From the NCBI GenBank assembly GCA_947461915.1, contig CANHNG010000126.1, positions 1 through 5,915 of the forward strand: a stretch of DNA of 5,915 bases. The letters are read 5' to 3'. The position numbers and the translations under genes are program-made. Numbering within the stretch: position 1 is the stretch's first letter; each line of letters opens with the position of its first letter. The notes under the pieces are model-generated. The model was not told the DNA's origin. It was given only the letters and a program-made list of their open reading frames with translations, and did not search any database. This document shows, one piece after another, positions 1-5,915 of the stretch. The stretch is from Flavobacteriaceae bacterium. Its GTDB lineage: Bacteria; Bacteroidota; Bacteroidia; Flavobacteriales; Flavobacteriaceae.

Positions 1-108
1 TCGGTGGAATGCTATAATACTAAAAGACCACATTTGAGTTTAAATATGAAAACACCTAACTTTGTATATGAAAAAACCAGTGAAGATAGCCTCACTGGTT
101 TTAATTAA
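1..108 (+). CDS. IS3-family transposase, C-terminal end (partial, start outside window)
   Basis: An open frame enters from the left edge and gives 35 residues before a TAA at 106-108. It contains YNTKRPHLSLNMKTPNFVYEK, matching the conserved YN..RPH..L..KTP..VY signature that ends the DDE integrase core (rve domain) of IS3-family OrfB transposases. The protein would catalyse cutting and joining of the element's ends. The catalytic D, D and E residues lie upstream of the window, so intactness cannot be judged. The last codons (from AAA at 73-75 to TTT at 100-102) also form the stem of a terminator hairpin. The gene points towards the 3' end of the metalloprotease gene, so the two are convergent. 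The family call rests on the motif alone, and the IS subgroup cannot be named. Confidence 0.82.
   Translation, partial: SVECYNTKRPHLSLNMKTPNFVYEKTSEDSLTGFN
73..102. terminator. bidirectional hairpin terminator at the end of the IS transposase gene
   Basis: Bases 73-83 (AAAACCAGTGA) and 92-102 (TCACTGGTTTT) are perfect reverse complements, giving an 11-bp stem with an 8-base loop. On the plus strand the stem ends in TTTT followed by an AT-rich tract; on the minus strand it ends in TTTTTT (complement of 71-76). This is the form of a Rho-independent terminator working both ways. It overlaps the last codons of the transposase. It could end transposase transcripts and also stop transcripts that run past the protease, whose stop codon is 130 bases away. 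Confidence 0.75.
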
Positions 109-202
109 TTTATTGTAAAACTTGTCAACCTATTTTAGGACGACTCAAAAAAAATGAGTGATTTGTGGTCTCTAAATAAAAACAAGAAATTGACTTTTTG
201 AG

Positions 203-230
203 ACAAGCTCCAATTTTTGTATGAGCTGTT
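203..230. repeat. imperfect inverted repeat directly after the protease stop codon
   Basis: ACAAGCTC (203-210) faces GAGCTGT (223-229), pairing over 7 bases with one bulged A and a 12-base loop. It begins 3 bases after the protease stop on the minus strand. No T-run follows on that strand (it continues TCTCAAAAAG), so it is a weak candidate for a terminator or a 3'-end stabilising structure. Confidence 0.3.
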
Positions 231-232
231 AA

Positions 233-3200
233 TTATTCTTTGATAAATGGCTTCGTAGTTGTTGAAAAACCATCTTTAACTTCGATTAAATAAACTCCCG
301 CATTCAGATTACCCACATAAACTGCGTCATTTTCAATGTGATTTCTTACTAGTTCTTGTCCCATTAAGTTGAAAATTCTAAAATCAGAAGATTCTTTAAG
401 ATTCGAAATATTTAATACATCTCCTTGTACAGGGTTCGGATATAATTTGAAAGATACTTTAGTGTCTTCTAATTTATTATCTGTTACGCTTAATGCGATA
501 GACTCATTTGTAACAGTATCAGGTTTTGCGGTAGATCCTGTAATGTTAACAGTATAATCCTCTACTTCTCCGTAAGGGAAAATTTCGCATGGACTTGGCA
601 GCATGGTGTTTTTCATTGAAATCCTCATCCGAGTAGTGCCAGTTAAGGCGGTAGTTGGTATGTTTAGGTACCCACTCACTGATTTAGCTCTGGTTTTTGG
701 TTTACTGCAAATAAGTTCGCCATTATCATTGAAGTCACCATCTTGGTTGAAGTCAATCCAAACAGCGTATGCTTCATATAGCGCGGAACCATTCCAGGCA
801 GGAGTGATTACTATGGCATTGCTGGATCCTACAGCTAAATCAGTTGATATTAAAGAGAAATTTGCATAACCATTATTGTTGCCTGAAGTAGTGTTGATAG
901 CTCCTATTTGAACTTTGTTGATGTATTCTTTGGCAGTACTAGTTCCGTTTGAAGGACAGTAAGCTAACATAGTACCGGATAAAGTAGTGGCTCCTGAATC
1001 AGAAAGAGTCATTGTGTTTACGGTGTTGCTAGCAGTTGATAAGTTGCCAGCGGCATCTTTCGCTACTATATAAAAGCTATAACTAGTAGAAGGAGATAAA
1101 TTGGATAGGGTCAACAAATTAGTAGTAGTGGTCGATATTAGACTATTGTTTTGATATATATTGTACCCGATTACCCCTACATTGTCCGTTGCTGCAGTCC
1201 AAGATAAATTAGTGCTTGAAGTTGTAGTTCCTGAATTGGAAAGAATAGCAGCTGTTGGAGCTATAGTATCTATAGTAGAAACAGTACTTGCGTTTATAGT
1301 GTTGCTGGCTACAGAAACGTTTCCAGCGGCATCTTTTGCCACTACATAAAAGCCATATGCAGTTGAAGCCGATAAATTGGATACAGTCAACGAATTGGCG
1401 GTAGTAGTTGATATTAGACTATTGTTTTGATATACGTTGTAACCGGTTACTCCTAAGTTGTCAGTTGCAGCAGTCCAAGACAAATTGATACTTGAACTTG
1501 TTATACCTGAAGCAGAAAGAGTCGAAGCCGTTGGAGCTATGGTGTCAGAATAAAGAGTAGTCAGGTTTACAGTATTGCTAGCGGCAGACATATTGCCAGA
1601 CGGATCTTTAGCCACTACATAAAAGTTATATCCAGTTGAAGAAGATAAACCAGACACAGCCAATGAAGTGGCAGAAGTGGTTGTTTTTAAAATGCCATTT
1701 TGATACACGTCATAGCCTGTAATTCCCACATTATCAGTTGCCGCTGTCCAGGACAAGTTAGTGCCCGAAGCCGTTGTTCCTGAAACCGATAGGGTAGAAG
1801 CCGTTGGAGCTGTTGTATCGGCAATAGCCGAACCCGTGGTGATGGTAAAATTGGTGTTGTTTACATCAAAGAAAATTTGATTAGTTCCTTTAACCATAAT
1901 TCTATTTGTGGTTCCGGCGATGTTTGGAATTGCTACAATGGCAGAACCATTATTTGAAGTGCCTGAAAGTAACGTGATAGGGAAGGATTTCCCCCCATCT
2001 GTAGATAGTAAAATATCCACAGTAGCGCAGTTCACTCCATTTGCGTTGGTTCCTGCCACTGTCCAATTGATAGTTTGAGTGCTGCCGGATTTGTATGATA
2101 CGGCACTATTTTGAGAATCAACGGAGAAAGGGCCAGAGTTACCATCTACAGTAATAGTCATATCGTCAGTATTGTTAGCTGATCCATTGGCTCTATTGTC
2201 ACGAACGGTCAATCTGAAGTTCAAAGTTCTCGCGACTCCAGCTAGTACCTCTGTAGGGATTTCTGTGCTTGAAGTAGTTACAGATCCTGCTAATACAGTT
2301 GTCATATTTGGAAAGTATCTGATAGCAGAAGTAGTTGGTGGATAGGATCTAAAAAGTGGTCCGGTGATAGCTGTGATACTTGGTACAGTAGTGGTAGCAT
2401 TTCCTAAATCAATTTCTTCCCAAGCATACGTAAGTACATCATCAGTATTGGCATCTGTAGCAGATCCTGTTAATATGAATGGAGTTCCTTTTGGAATGCT
2501 ATAATCTAATCCTGCATTTACTGCCGGAACAGCATTACCCGTAGAAATTGCAACAGCACAAGTTTTAGTTTTAATATTGTCAGTCACCTGTTGGATGCTA
2601 ATAGCGTGAAAATAAGCATCGCTGAAATTTTGAACGTCTTTTGAAGTAGATCCGGCATAACTCATGATGGTGGATCCGCTTCCTGGTTCCATCTGTGCCC
2701 CAGAAGAGCTTTCGGTTACGTAGGAATAGGTATGGTTAGCTCCCAATTGATGTCCCATTTCATGAGCAACAAAATCAATGTCAAATCTATCACCGCTAAA
2801 ATTTATAGGGTTGGCACAAGTATAACCTGCTCCTTTGTTAAAGTCGCTACATACACAACCAATACAGCCTGCATCTCCACTACTAACATTAATAGAATTC
2901 GCACCTAATAAATGACCTATGTCATAGTTGGCTAAACCTATTACGGTATTTAAAGTTGATTTAAGTTCAGATCTCCAATTAGATTTAATGGTAGAATCTG
3001 AATAAGGATCTGTTAAAGGGGCAGTATAAGTAATTATATCATTATTAGCTATAAGTATTAGTTTTACACCAAAATCTCTTTCAAAAACCCCGTTAATTCT
3101 GGTTAGGGTGTTAATCATTCCGGCAAGGGCGAGTGCTTTTGTGCCTCCAAAGAATTGAGCATACTCAGCAGTACAAGATAAAGCTAACCTGAAAGTTCTT

Positions 3201-3799
3201 AGTTTGGCGTCGTCAGCTCCTCTAGCGAGCATACTGATACTTTTTTTGCGTTGGGAGTTATTTAGTACAAGCTCGTCAATAGTGCCACATTCAAATAAGC
3301 TTGAAGAAGTTTCGTTGTCTGATTTTTTATAAATCGTATACGTATTCAAATCGGATGTTACGGGTTCAATAAACACAGCCGATTGATCTGGATACAAAGT
3401 CATCGATTTGAATCCTAGTGGAGAGTTACTGAAATAAGCTCTTGCACGAGGGTTGTCAATACCTATGGCAACATAAGATTTTATTTCAGGATATTTTGCA
3501 GCCAATTCTGGATCCAATACAGAATTTTCATAAACGATGAAGTTTTCCAAATTTCCTTCTCCGTCCGGCAACGAAACAATGGTATTCGAAGAGGTTTTAG
3601 CGCCTCTTTTTGGAGAGGAGGCTAACTCATTCTTTAAAGTGTTTACATCTAAATCAAACAAATGTTTTAATGGCAGGTTTGTTTTCTTGATTTCTTTAGA
3701 ATCATTTTTTATGGAAGAAGATTTCCATATAGAATTCCCGTTTTGAGAAAAGGAAACACTGCATGTTACCAAGAGGGTAGCGATTAATAATTTATTCAT
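233..3799 (-). CDS. secreted multidomain reprolysin-like zinc metalloprotease with T9SS type A sorting domain
   Basis: This 1188-residue protein is predicted to be exported by Sec and then by the type IX secretion system, and to cleave proteins outside the cell. Residues 1-18 form a signal peptide (likely cut SFS|QN). Residues 19 to about 195 look like a propeptide. About 196-415 is a reprolysin-like metzincin domain with HEMGHQLGANH (H346, E347, H350, H356: zinc ligands and catalytic Glu) and a Met-turn region EPGSGSTIMSYAG (M379). About 423-555 is PKD/Ig-like and about 556-655 is another beta-sandwich. Three fibronectin type III domains span 661-751, 752-843 and 844-932. A GEVED domain covers about 940-1086, with a calcium-loop-like DFNQDGDF (1016-1023) and GEVEDYTV (1077-1084). 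The sorting domain covers about 1112-1188, with LYPNP (1119-1123), GVYLIEV and the end KPFIKE. The ATG at 3799 is supported by the signal peptide directly behind it; no Shine-Dalgarno is seen, as is usual in this phylum. All key active-site residues are present and the frame is intact. The substrate is unknown. Confidence 0.93.
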   Translation of the reverse strand: MNKLLIATLLVTCSVSFSQNGNSIWKSSSIKNDSKEIKKTNLPLKHLFDLDVNTLKNELASSPKRGAKTSSNTIVSLPDGEGNLENFIVYENSVLDPELAAKYPEIKSYVAIGIDNPRARAYFSNSPLGFKSMTLYPDQSAVFIEPVTSDLNTYTIYKKSDNETSSSLFECGTIDELVLNNSQRKKSISMLARGADDAKLRTFRLALSCTAEYAQFFGGTKALALAGMINTLTRINGVFERDFGVKLILIANNDIITYTAPLTDPYSDSTIKSNWRSELKSTLNTVIGLANYDIGHLLGANSINVSSGDAGCIGCVCSDFNKGAGYTCANPINFSGDRFDIDFVAHEMGHQLGANHTYSYVTESSSGAQMEPGSGSTIMSYAGSTSKDVQNFSDAYFHAISIQQVTDNIKTKTCAVAISTGNAVPAVNAGLDYSIPKGTPFILTGSATDANTDDVLTYAWEEIDLGNATTTVPSITAITGPLFRSYPPTTSAIRYFPNMTTVLAGSVTTSSTEIPTEVLAGVARTLNFRLTVRDNRANGSANNTDDMTITVDGNSGPFSVDSQNSAVSYKSGSTQTINWTVAGTNANGVNCATVDILLSTDGGKSFPITLLSGTSNNGSAIVAIPNIAGTTNRIMVKGTNQIFFDVNNTNFTITTGSAIADTTAPTASTLSVSGTTASGTNLSWTAATDNVGITGYDVYQNGILKTTTSATSLAVSGLSSSTGYNFYVVAKDPSGNMSAASNTVNLTTLYSDTIAPTASTLSASGITSSSINLSWTAATDNLGVTGYNVYQNNSLISTTTANSLTVSNLSASTAYGFYVVAKDAAGNVSVASNTINASTVSTIDTIAPTAAILSNSGTTTSSTNLSWTAATDNVGVIGYNIYQNNSLISTTTTNLLTLSNLSPSTSYSFYIVAKDAAGNLSTASNTVNTMTLSDSGATTLSGTMLAYCPSNGTSTAKEYINKVQIGAINTTSGNNNGYANFSLISTDLAVGSSNAIVITPAWNGSALYEAYAVWIDFNQDGDFNDNGELICSKPKTRAKSVSGYLNIPTTALTGTTRMRISMKNTMLPSPCEIFPYGEVEDYTVNITGSTAKPDTVTNESIALSVTDNKLEDTKVSFKLYPNPVQGDVLNISNLKESSDFRIFNLMGQELVRNHIENDAVYVGNLNAGVYLIEVKDGFSTTTKPFIKE
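1004..1819 (-). repeat. three tandem fibronectin type III modules within the protease gene
   Basis: The modules lie at 1547-1819, 1271-1546 and 1004-1270, each 89-92 codons. Each starts D-T-x-APTA, followed by NLSWTAATDN, then a GY[DN][VI]YQN strand, FY[VI]VAKD, and SNT[VI]N. Modules 2 and 3 are closest, sharing QNNSLISTTT and VAKDAAGN. At DNA level they share an identical 25-base stretch (1134-1158 and 1410-1434) offset by exactly 92 codons, which points to recent duplication or gene conversion. FN3 modules in bacterial secreted enzymes usually act as spacers or in binding; no catalytic role is expected. Confidence 0.9.
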
Positions 3800-3854
3800 A
3801 ATATTATGATTTAGTAGGTTAAAACTTTATCTAAATTAAAAAGCAATTCAATTT

Positions 3855-3896
3855 AATCGATGAAACATACAAAAAAATCGATGAAATACACAAAAA
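3855..3896. repeat. two tandem copies of a 21-base unit upstream of the protease
   Basis: Unit 1 (3855-3875) and unit 2 (3876-3896) abut and differ at only 2 of 21 positions. Both begin AATCGATGAAA and end in CAAAAA, and both contain the palindrome ATCGAT. They lie 56-97 bases upstream of the protease start codon. The 21-base spacing is two turns of B-DNA, which would place two copies of a binding site on the same face. That suggests a regulator-binding region, but no known operator was recognised. Confidence 0.6.
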
Positions 3897-4263
3897 ATAT
3901 ATATAATGTAGTAAAAGGACTAAATTTATTTTATTGGGTCGCTATTTGATATTGGCTTTTAAATGTTAAGAGATTATCCCCTTTCTTTTAATTGATTTGT
4001 TCTTATAATTTTAAGTGTCTTTAATTTTAGTTACTCTAAATTTAGTAATAAAATCAGATTTTTTTTCAAACATTAACTAACCATTAACTTCGTAAACATT
4101 TGATTATTAATGTATTAATATAAAAAAATATTGTTTTTGGTTAAAATAGCTTTAAAAGATATAATGCTTTTTGGTTTAAGTAGTTACTAAATTGTGTTAT
4201 CCATACTTCGTAAATAAAGTTTAAGGTATCCTGTTTTAAGGCTATAATTATTTTATAAAAAAC

Positions 4264-4271
4264 AAACTTTG
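4264..4271 (+). promoter_or_regulatory. weak candidate -7 promoter element for the lipoprotein gene
   Basis: AAACTTTG matches the Bacteroidetes -7 consensus TAnnTTTG at all fixed positions but the first, and lies 52 bases before the start codon. No good -33 TTG is seen at the expected distance upstream, so this is tentative. It would give a leader of roughly 45 bases. Confidence 0.3.
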
Positions 4272-4323
4272 GCACAGTTAGTGAACAGAAGTTAAAAAGT
4301 ATGAATAAATAAACAGTAAAATC

Positions 4324-4821
4324 ATGAAAAAGATAATAACCCTTTTAGCCGTAGTCGGAATGTTTAGTCTGCAAAGCTGTACAGAAACCGACAATACACC
4401 TATTGTGGATAATGATACCATTAGTGAGGTGTTTGAGGTGACAACATCATTTAATTCGACTAATAACTATAGTAAATTAGTGGCGCTTAATCCCTCTATT
4501 TATTCCTCAGACGTAGTGTTAGTTTATCGTTTGTCAGGAACGTATCAAGGTCGAGATGTTTGGAAATTGTTACCCGAAACCCATTATTTTAATGGTACCT
4601 TAGATTTTGGTTATGATTTTGATTTCACCCAAAATGATGTTAATATCTATTTAGTTGGTAATGACTTGCAAACGGTTCTGGATCAATACCGTTTGAATCA
4701 GGTGCTGCGAATAGTGATTGTTCCTGCCGGTTTTGCTACTTCAATAAACAAAAACAGCTATCCTGAAGTTATAGCTGCCCTAAACATAAATGAAAGTAAA
4801 ATTCAAAAAATTGATTTCTAA
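4324..4821 (+). CDS. small predicted lipoprotein of unknown function
   Basis: The 165-residue product has a lipoprotein signal peptide: MKK, a hydrophobic stretch and a lipobox LQSC with the lipidated cysteine at residue 19. It should therefore be anchored in a membrane facing the periplasm or the cell surface. The mature part is mostly short beta-strand-like segments rich in aromatic and polar residues, including VVLVYRLSG (64-72), DVWKLLPET (78-86), LDFGYDFDFTQNDVNIYLVG (93-112) and LRIVIVPAGF (128-137). There is no transmembrane helix after the signal and no enzyme motif. From memory, similar small lipoproteins occur in several copies in Flavobacterium genomes and sometimes carry the label dihydrolipoamide dehydrogenase; nothing here supports that, as no FAD/NAD-binding glycine motif is present. 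The residues after the cysteine (TETDN) are acidic, but do not clearly match a surface lipoprotein export signal. It is divergent from the protease and is followed 18 bases later by a terminator, so it is probably transcribed alone. Confidence 0.85.
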   Translation: MKKIITLLAVVGMFSLQSCTETDNTPIVDNDTISEVFEVTTSFNSTNNYSKLVALNPSIYSSDVVLVYRLSGTYQGRDVWKLLPETHYFNGTLDFGYDFDFTQNDVNIYLVGNDLQTVLDQYRLNQVLRIVIVPAGFATSINKNSYPEVIAALNINESKIQKIDF

Positions 4822-4839
4822 AAAAAAATATTTTAAACC

Positions 4840-4870
4840 AAAAAAGGAAATCTCGCGATTTACTTTTTTT
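4840..4870. terminator. bidirectional terminator between convergent genes
   Basis: AAAAAAGGAAATC (4840-4852) pairs with GATTTACTTTTTT (4857-4869), a 13-bp stem with one G-A mismatch and a TCGC loop. It is followed by T to 4870 on the plus strand and flanked by T6 on the minus strand. The stem starts 18 bases after the lipoprotein stop and lies 25 bases beyond the terC stop, so one hairpin can end both converging transcripts. Confidence 0.8.
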
Positions 4871-4895
4871 ATGAATTGAATTCTTGTTTATTTCC

Positions 4896-5843
4896 TTAGG
4901 AGACTTCTTGTTTACTCAGTTGCAAAGAAATGATAATTCCTATAAAAAGTGAAAGCGCAATAAAAGCCAATGAAAACCATTCTGCAATTTCAACGAAATC
5001 ATGCAATAACATTTTCAAACCTACAAAACTCAAAATGGCAATCAAGCTGTATTCTAAATGGGCAAATTTCTCCAACATATTAGCCAAAAAGAAATACATG
5101 GAACGCAAGCCCAGTATGGCAAAAATATTGGAACTAAATACCAAAAAAGGGTCGGAGGTAATCGCTAAAATAGCAGGAACACTGTCAAGGGCAAAGATGA
5201 CATCCATCACTTCGATAACGATTAGCGCCACAAATAATGGGGTTGCCGCGGTAATGTGTCTTCTTTTTATAAAGAAATGTTCATCATTGATATGGGTTGT
5301 GACGGGAATTATTTTTCGCAAGATTCTATAAACAAAAGATTTTTTGGGCTCAAATTTCTCTTCCTCTTTGGTGAATAGCATTTTAAACGCCGTGAAAATC
5401 AAGAAAGCTCCGAAAACATAAGTGGCCCAAATAAATTTATGGATGAGCAGAACGCCAAAATAAATCATCAATCCCCTAAAAATGATAGCGCCCAAAATTC
5501 CCCAAAACAAAACGCGATGTTGGAATTTTTTTGGGATTCTAAAAGCAGCAAAAATGATGGCGATGACAAATATATTGTCCACACTTAAGGATAATTCGAT
5601 TAAATATCCGGTAATGTATTTTAAAGATGCAGCCAACGGCTTCAGTCCGTCAGGATTTGAAATATAGTCATTGCTATACAGCCAATATATTATTCCTGAG
5701 AATAGAAAGGAAAGTGTTACCCAAATGGCAGTCCATTTACTGGCTTCTTTCGTGCTAATGATGTGTGGTGTTTTATTAAAAACCCCTAAATCGAGAGCAA
5801 GAAATAATAAGATAGCAATTAAAAAGGAGATCCAGACAATCAT
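4896..5843 (-). CDS. TerC/Alx-family integral membrane protein, probable metal (Mn2+) exporter
   Basis: The 315-residue protein is almost entirely membrane helices, about nine by eye: near residues 2-22, 37-57, 75-100, 109-133, 137-156, 200-221, 232-254, 263-281 and 288-308. A charged cytoplasmic-type loop (159-196, rich in K, E and R) separates two halves, as in the TerC family. Family signatures are visible: ELSLSVDNIFV (83-93) and EVMDVIFALDSVPAILAIT (211-229), plus the NIFAILGLRSMYFFL helix (239-253). The acidic residues D18, E83, D89, E211, D214 and D220 lie in or next to the membrane and are likely metal-binding. Characterised relatives (E. coli Alx, B. subtilis YkoY/MeeF) export manganese or help metalate secreted proteins; the older name refers to tellurium resistance, but no other ter genes are here. 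I chose the ATG at 5843 over an in-frame TTG three codons upstream (5852). Length is normal for Alx-type members. It is transcribed alone and convergent with the lipoprotein gene. The substrate is inferred from the family only. Confidence 0.92.
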   Translation of the reverse strand: MIVWISFLIAILLFLALDLGVFNKTPHIISTKEASKWTAIWVTLSFLFSGIIYWLYSNDYISNPDGLKPLAASLKYITGYLIELSLSVDNIFVIAIIFAAFRIPKKFQHRVLFWGILGAIIFRGLMIYFGVLLIHKFIWATYVFGAFLIFTAFKMLFTKEEEKFEPKKSFVYRILRKIIPVTTHINDEHFFIKRRHITAATPLFVALIVIEVMDVIFALDSVPAILAITSDPFLVFSSNIFAILGLRSMYFFLANMLEKFAHLEYSLIAILSFVGLKMLLHDFVEIAEWFSLAFIALSLFIGIIISLQLSKQEVS

Positions 5844-5870
5844 TTTATTCAATTAAAAAGTAATGAATTT

Positions 5871-5878
5871 CAAAGATA
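5871..5878 (-). promoter_or_regulatory. -7 promoter element for the terC-like gene
   Basis: On the minus strand this reads TATCTTTG, a perfect match to the Bacteroidetes sigma-factor -7 consensus TAnnTTTG. It ends 27 bases before the ATG at 5843, giving a leader of about 20 bases. No clear -33 TTG is seen at the expected spacing, where the sequence is A/T-rich. The short leader leaves no room for a manganese riboswitch between this promoter and the gene. Confidence 0.55.
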
Positions 5879-5915
5879 CTTCGTTGGTCTTGATATAAAA
5901 ATTTAAAGCATAAAA

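Larger units (their letters stand above)
1..147 (+). mobile_element. right end of an IS3-family insertion sequence
   Basis: The transposase tail is followed by about 40 non-coding bases. These include TTGTCAACCTATTTTAGGA (123-140) and then CGACTCA, ending in the CA dinucleotide (146-147) typical of IS3-family termini (5'-TG...CA-3'). I infer that 123-147 is the right terminal inverted repeat. The left end is outside the window, so neither the repeat pair nor the target-site duplication can be confirmed. If the boundary is right, the element lies 85 bases beyond the protease stop codon and does not disrupt that gene. Confidence 0.55.
3800..4323. other. AT-rich intergenic region between divergent genes
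   Basis: This 524-base stretch has no open frame worth calling on either strand. It must hold the promoters of the protease (leftward) and the lipoprotein gene (rightward). It contains a tandem 21-base repeat near the protease (3855-3896), a short direct repeat CATTAACT at 4071-4078 and 4082-4089, and the 10-mer ACTTCGTAAA at 4087-4096 and again at 4205-4214. No tRNA, riboswitch or strong hairpin was recognised. The length is large for a flavobacterial spacer, so extra regulatory sites or a small RNA are possible but not shown. Confidence 0.6.

Noticed and set aside
143..159. Small inverted repeat ACTCA / TGAGT around an A7 tract, possibly a second IS end facing the first
   Set aside because: Only 5 bases pair, and the sequence after TGAGT does not match the reverse complement of the inferred right end (TGAGTCGTCC), so a second terminus is not supported.
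1004..1819. Regularly spaced repeats resembling a repeat array or CRISPR
   Set aside because: The period is 273-276 bases, in frame, and the repeats encode FN3 domains; this is protein-module duplication.
4324..4821. Enzymatic (dihydrolipoamide dehydrogenase) role for the lipoprotein
   Set aside because: The protein is far too short and lacks the glycine-rich dinucleotide-binding and redox-cysteine motifs; its only cysteine is the lipobox residue.
4930..5331. Open frame of 133 codons on the plus strand, antisense to the terC-like gene
   Set aside because: The minus-strand frame has clear TerC signatures and membrane helices; the plus-strand product has no recognisable features and is a shadow of it. 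Other shorter antisense frames over the protease and terC genes were dismissed for the same reason.
4896..5843. Tellurite-resistance operon
   Set aside because: Only the terC-like gene is present, with none of the other ter genes beside it; standalone TerC/Alx proteins are better explained as metal exporters.
5844..5915. Manganese riboswitch (yybP-ykoY type) ahead of the terC-like gene
   Set aside because: Such riboswitches precede many terC/alx genes in other phyla, but the leader after the likely promoter is only about 20 bases, and no conserved stem-loop is visible in the 72 bases available.

Overview
The window looks like the chromosome of a flavobacterium (phylum Bacteroidetes, most likely Flavobacterium or a close relative). 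The evidence is AT-rich spacers, start codons without Shine-Dalgarno sequences, a match to the Bacteroidetes -7 promoter element TAnnTTTG, a protein with a type IX secretion (T9SS) C-terminal sorting domain, and a small Bacteroidetes-type lipoprotein. The genus is inferred from gene style, not from a database match.

Layout from left to right. Positions 1-108 are the last 35 codons of an IS3-family transposase that runs in from outside the window. A strong hairpin terminator is built into its final codons, and the right end of the insertion sequence probably lies near 147. A short spacer follows. Positions 233-3799 (minus strand) encode one very large secreted protein of 1188 residues: signal peptide, propeptide, reprolysin-like zinc metalloprotease domain, two beta-sandwich regions, three near-identical fibronectin type III domains, a GEVED domain and a T9SS type A sorting domain. 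A gene-free AT-rich stretch of 524 bases (3800-4323) separates it from a divergent gene. That stretch contains a 21-base unit repeated twice in tandem just upstream of the protease. Positions 4324-4821 (plus) encode a 165-residue predicted lipoprotein of unknown function. A bidirectional terminator at 4840-4870 serves both this gene and the convergent gene at 4896-5843 (minus), which encodes a TerC/Alx-type integral membrane protein, probably a metal (Mn2+) exporter. The terC-like gene has a perfect -7 promoter element upstream, near the right edge of the window.

The genes appear to be separate single-gene transcription units and show no sign of forming one pathway. The protease and lipoprotein are divergent and could share control from the 524-base spacer, but nothing in the sequence proves this. 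I found no CRISPR array, RNA gene, toxin-antitoxin pair or defence system, and no convincing new multi-gene system. The points most worth a second look are the tandem repeat upstream of the protease, the recently duplicated FN3 array, the cysteine cluster next to the protease active site, and the IS end beside the protease 3' end.
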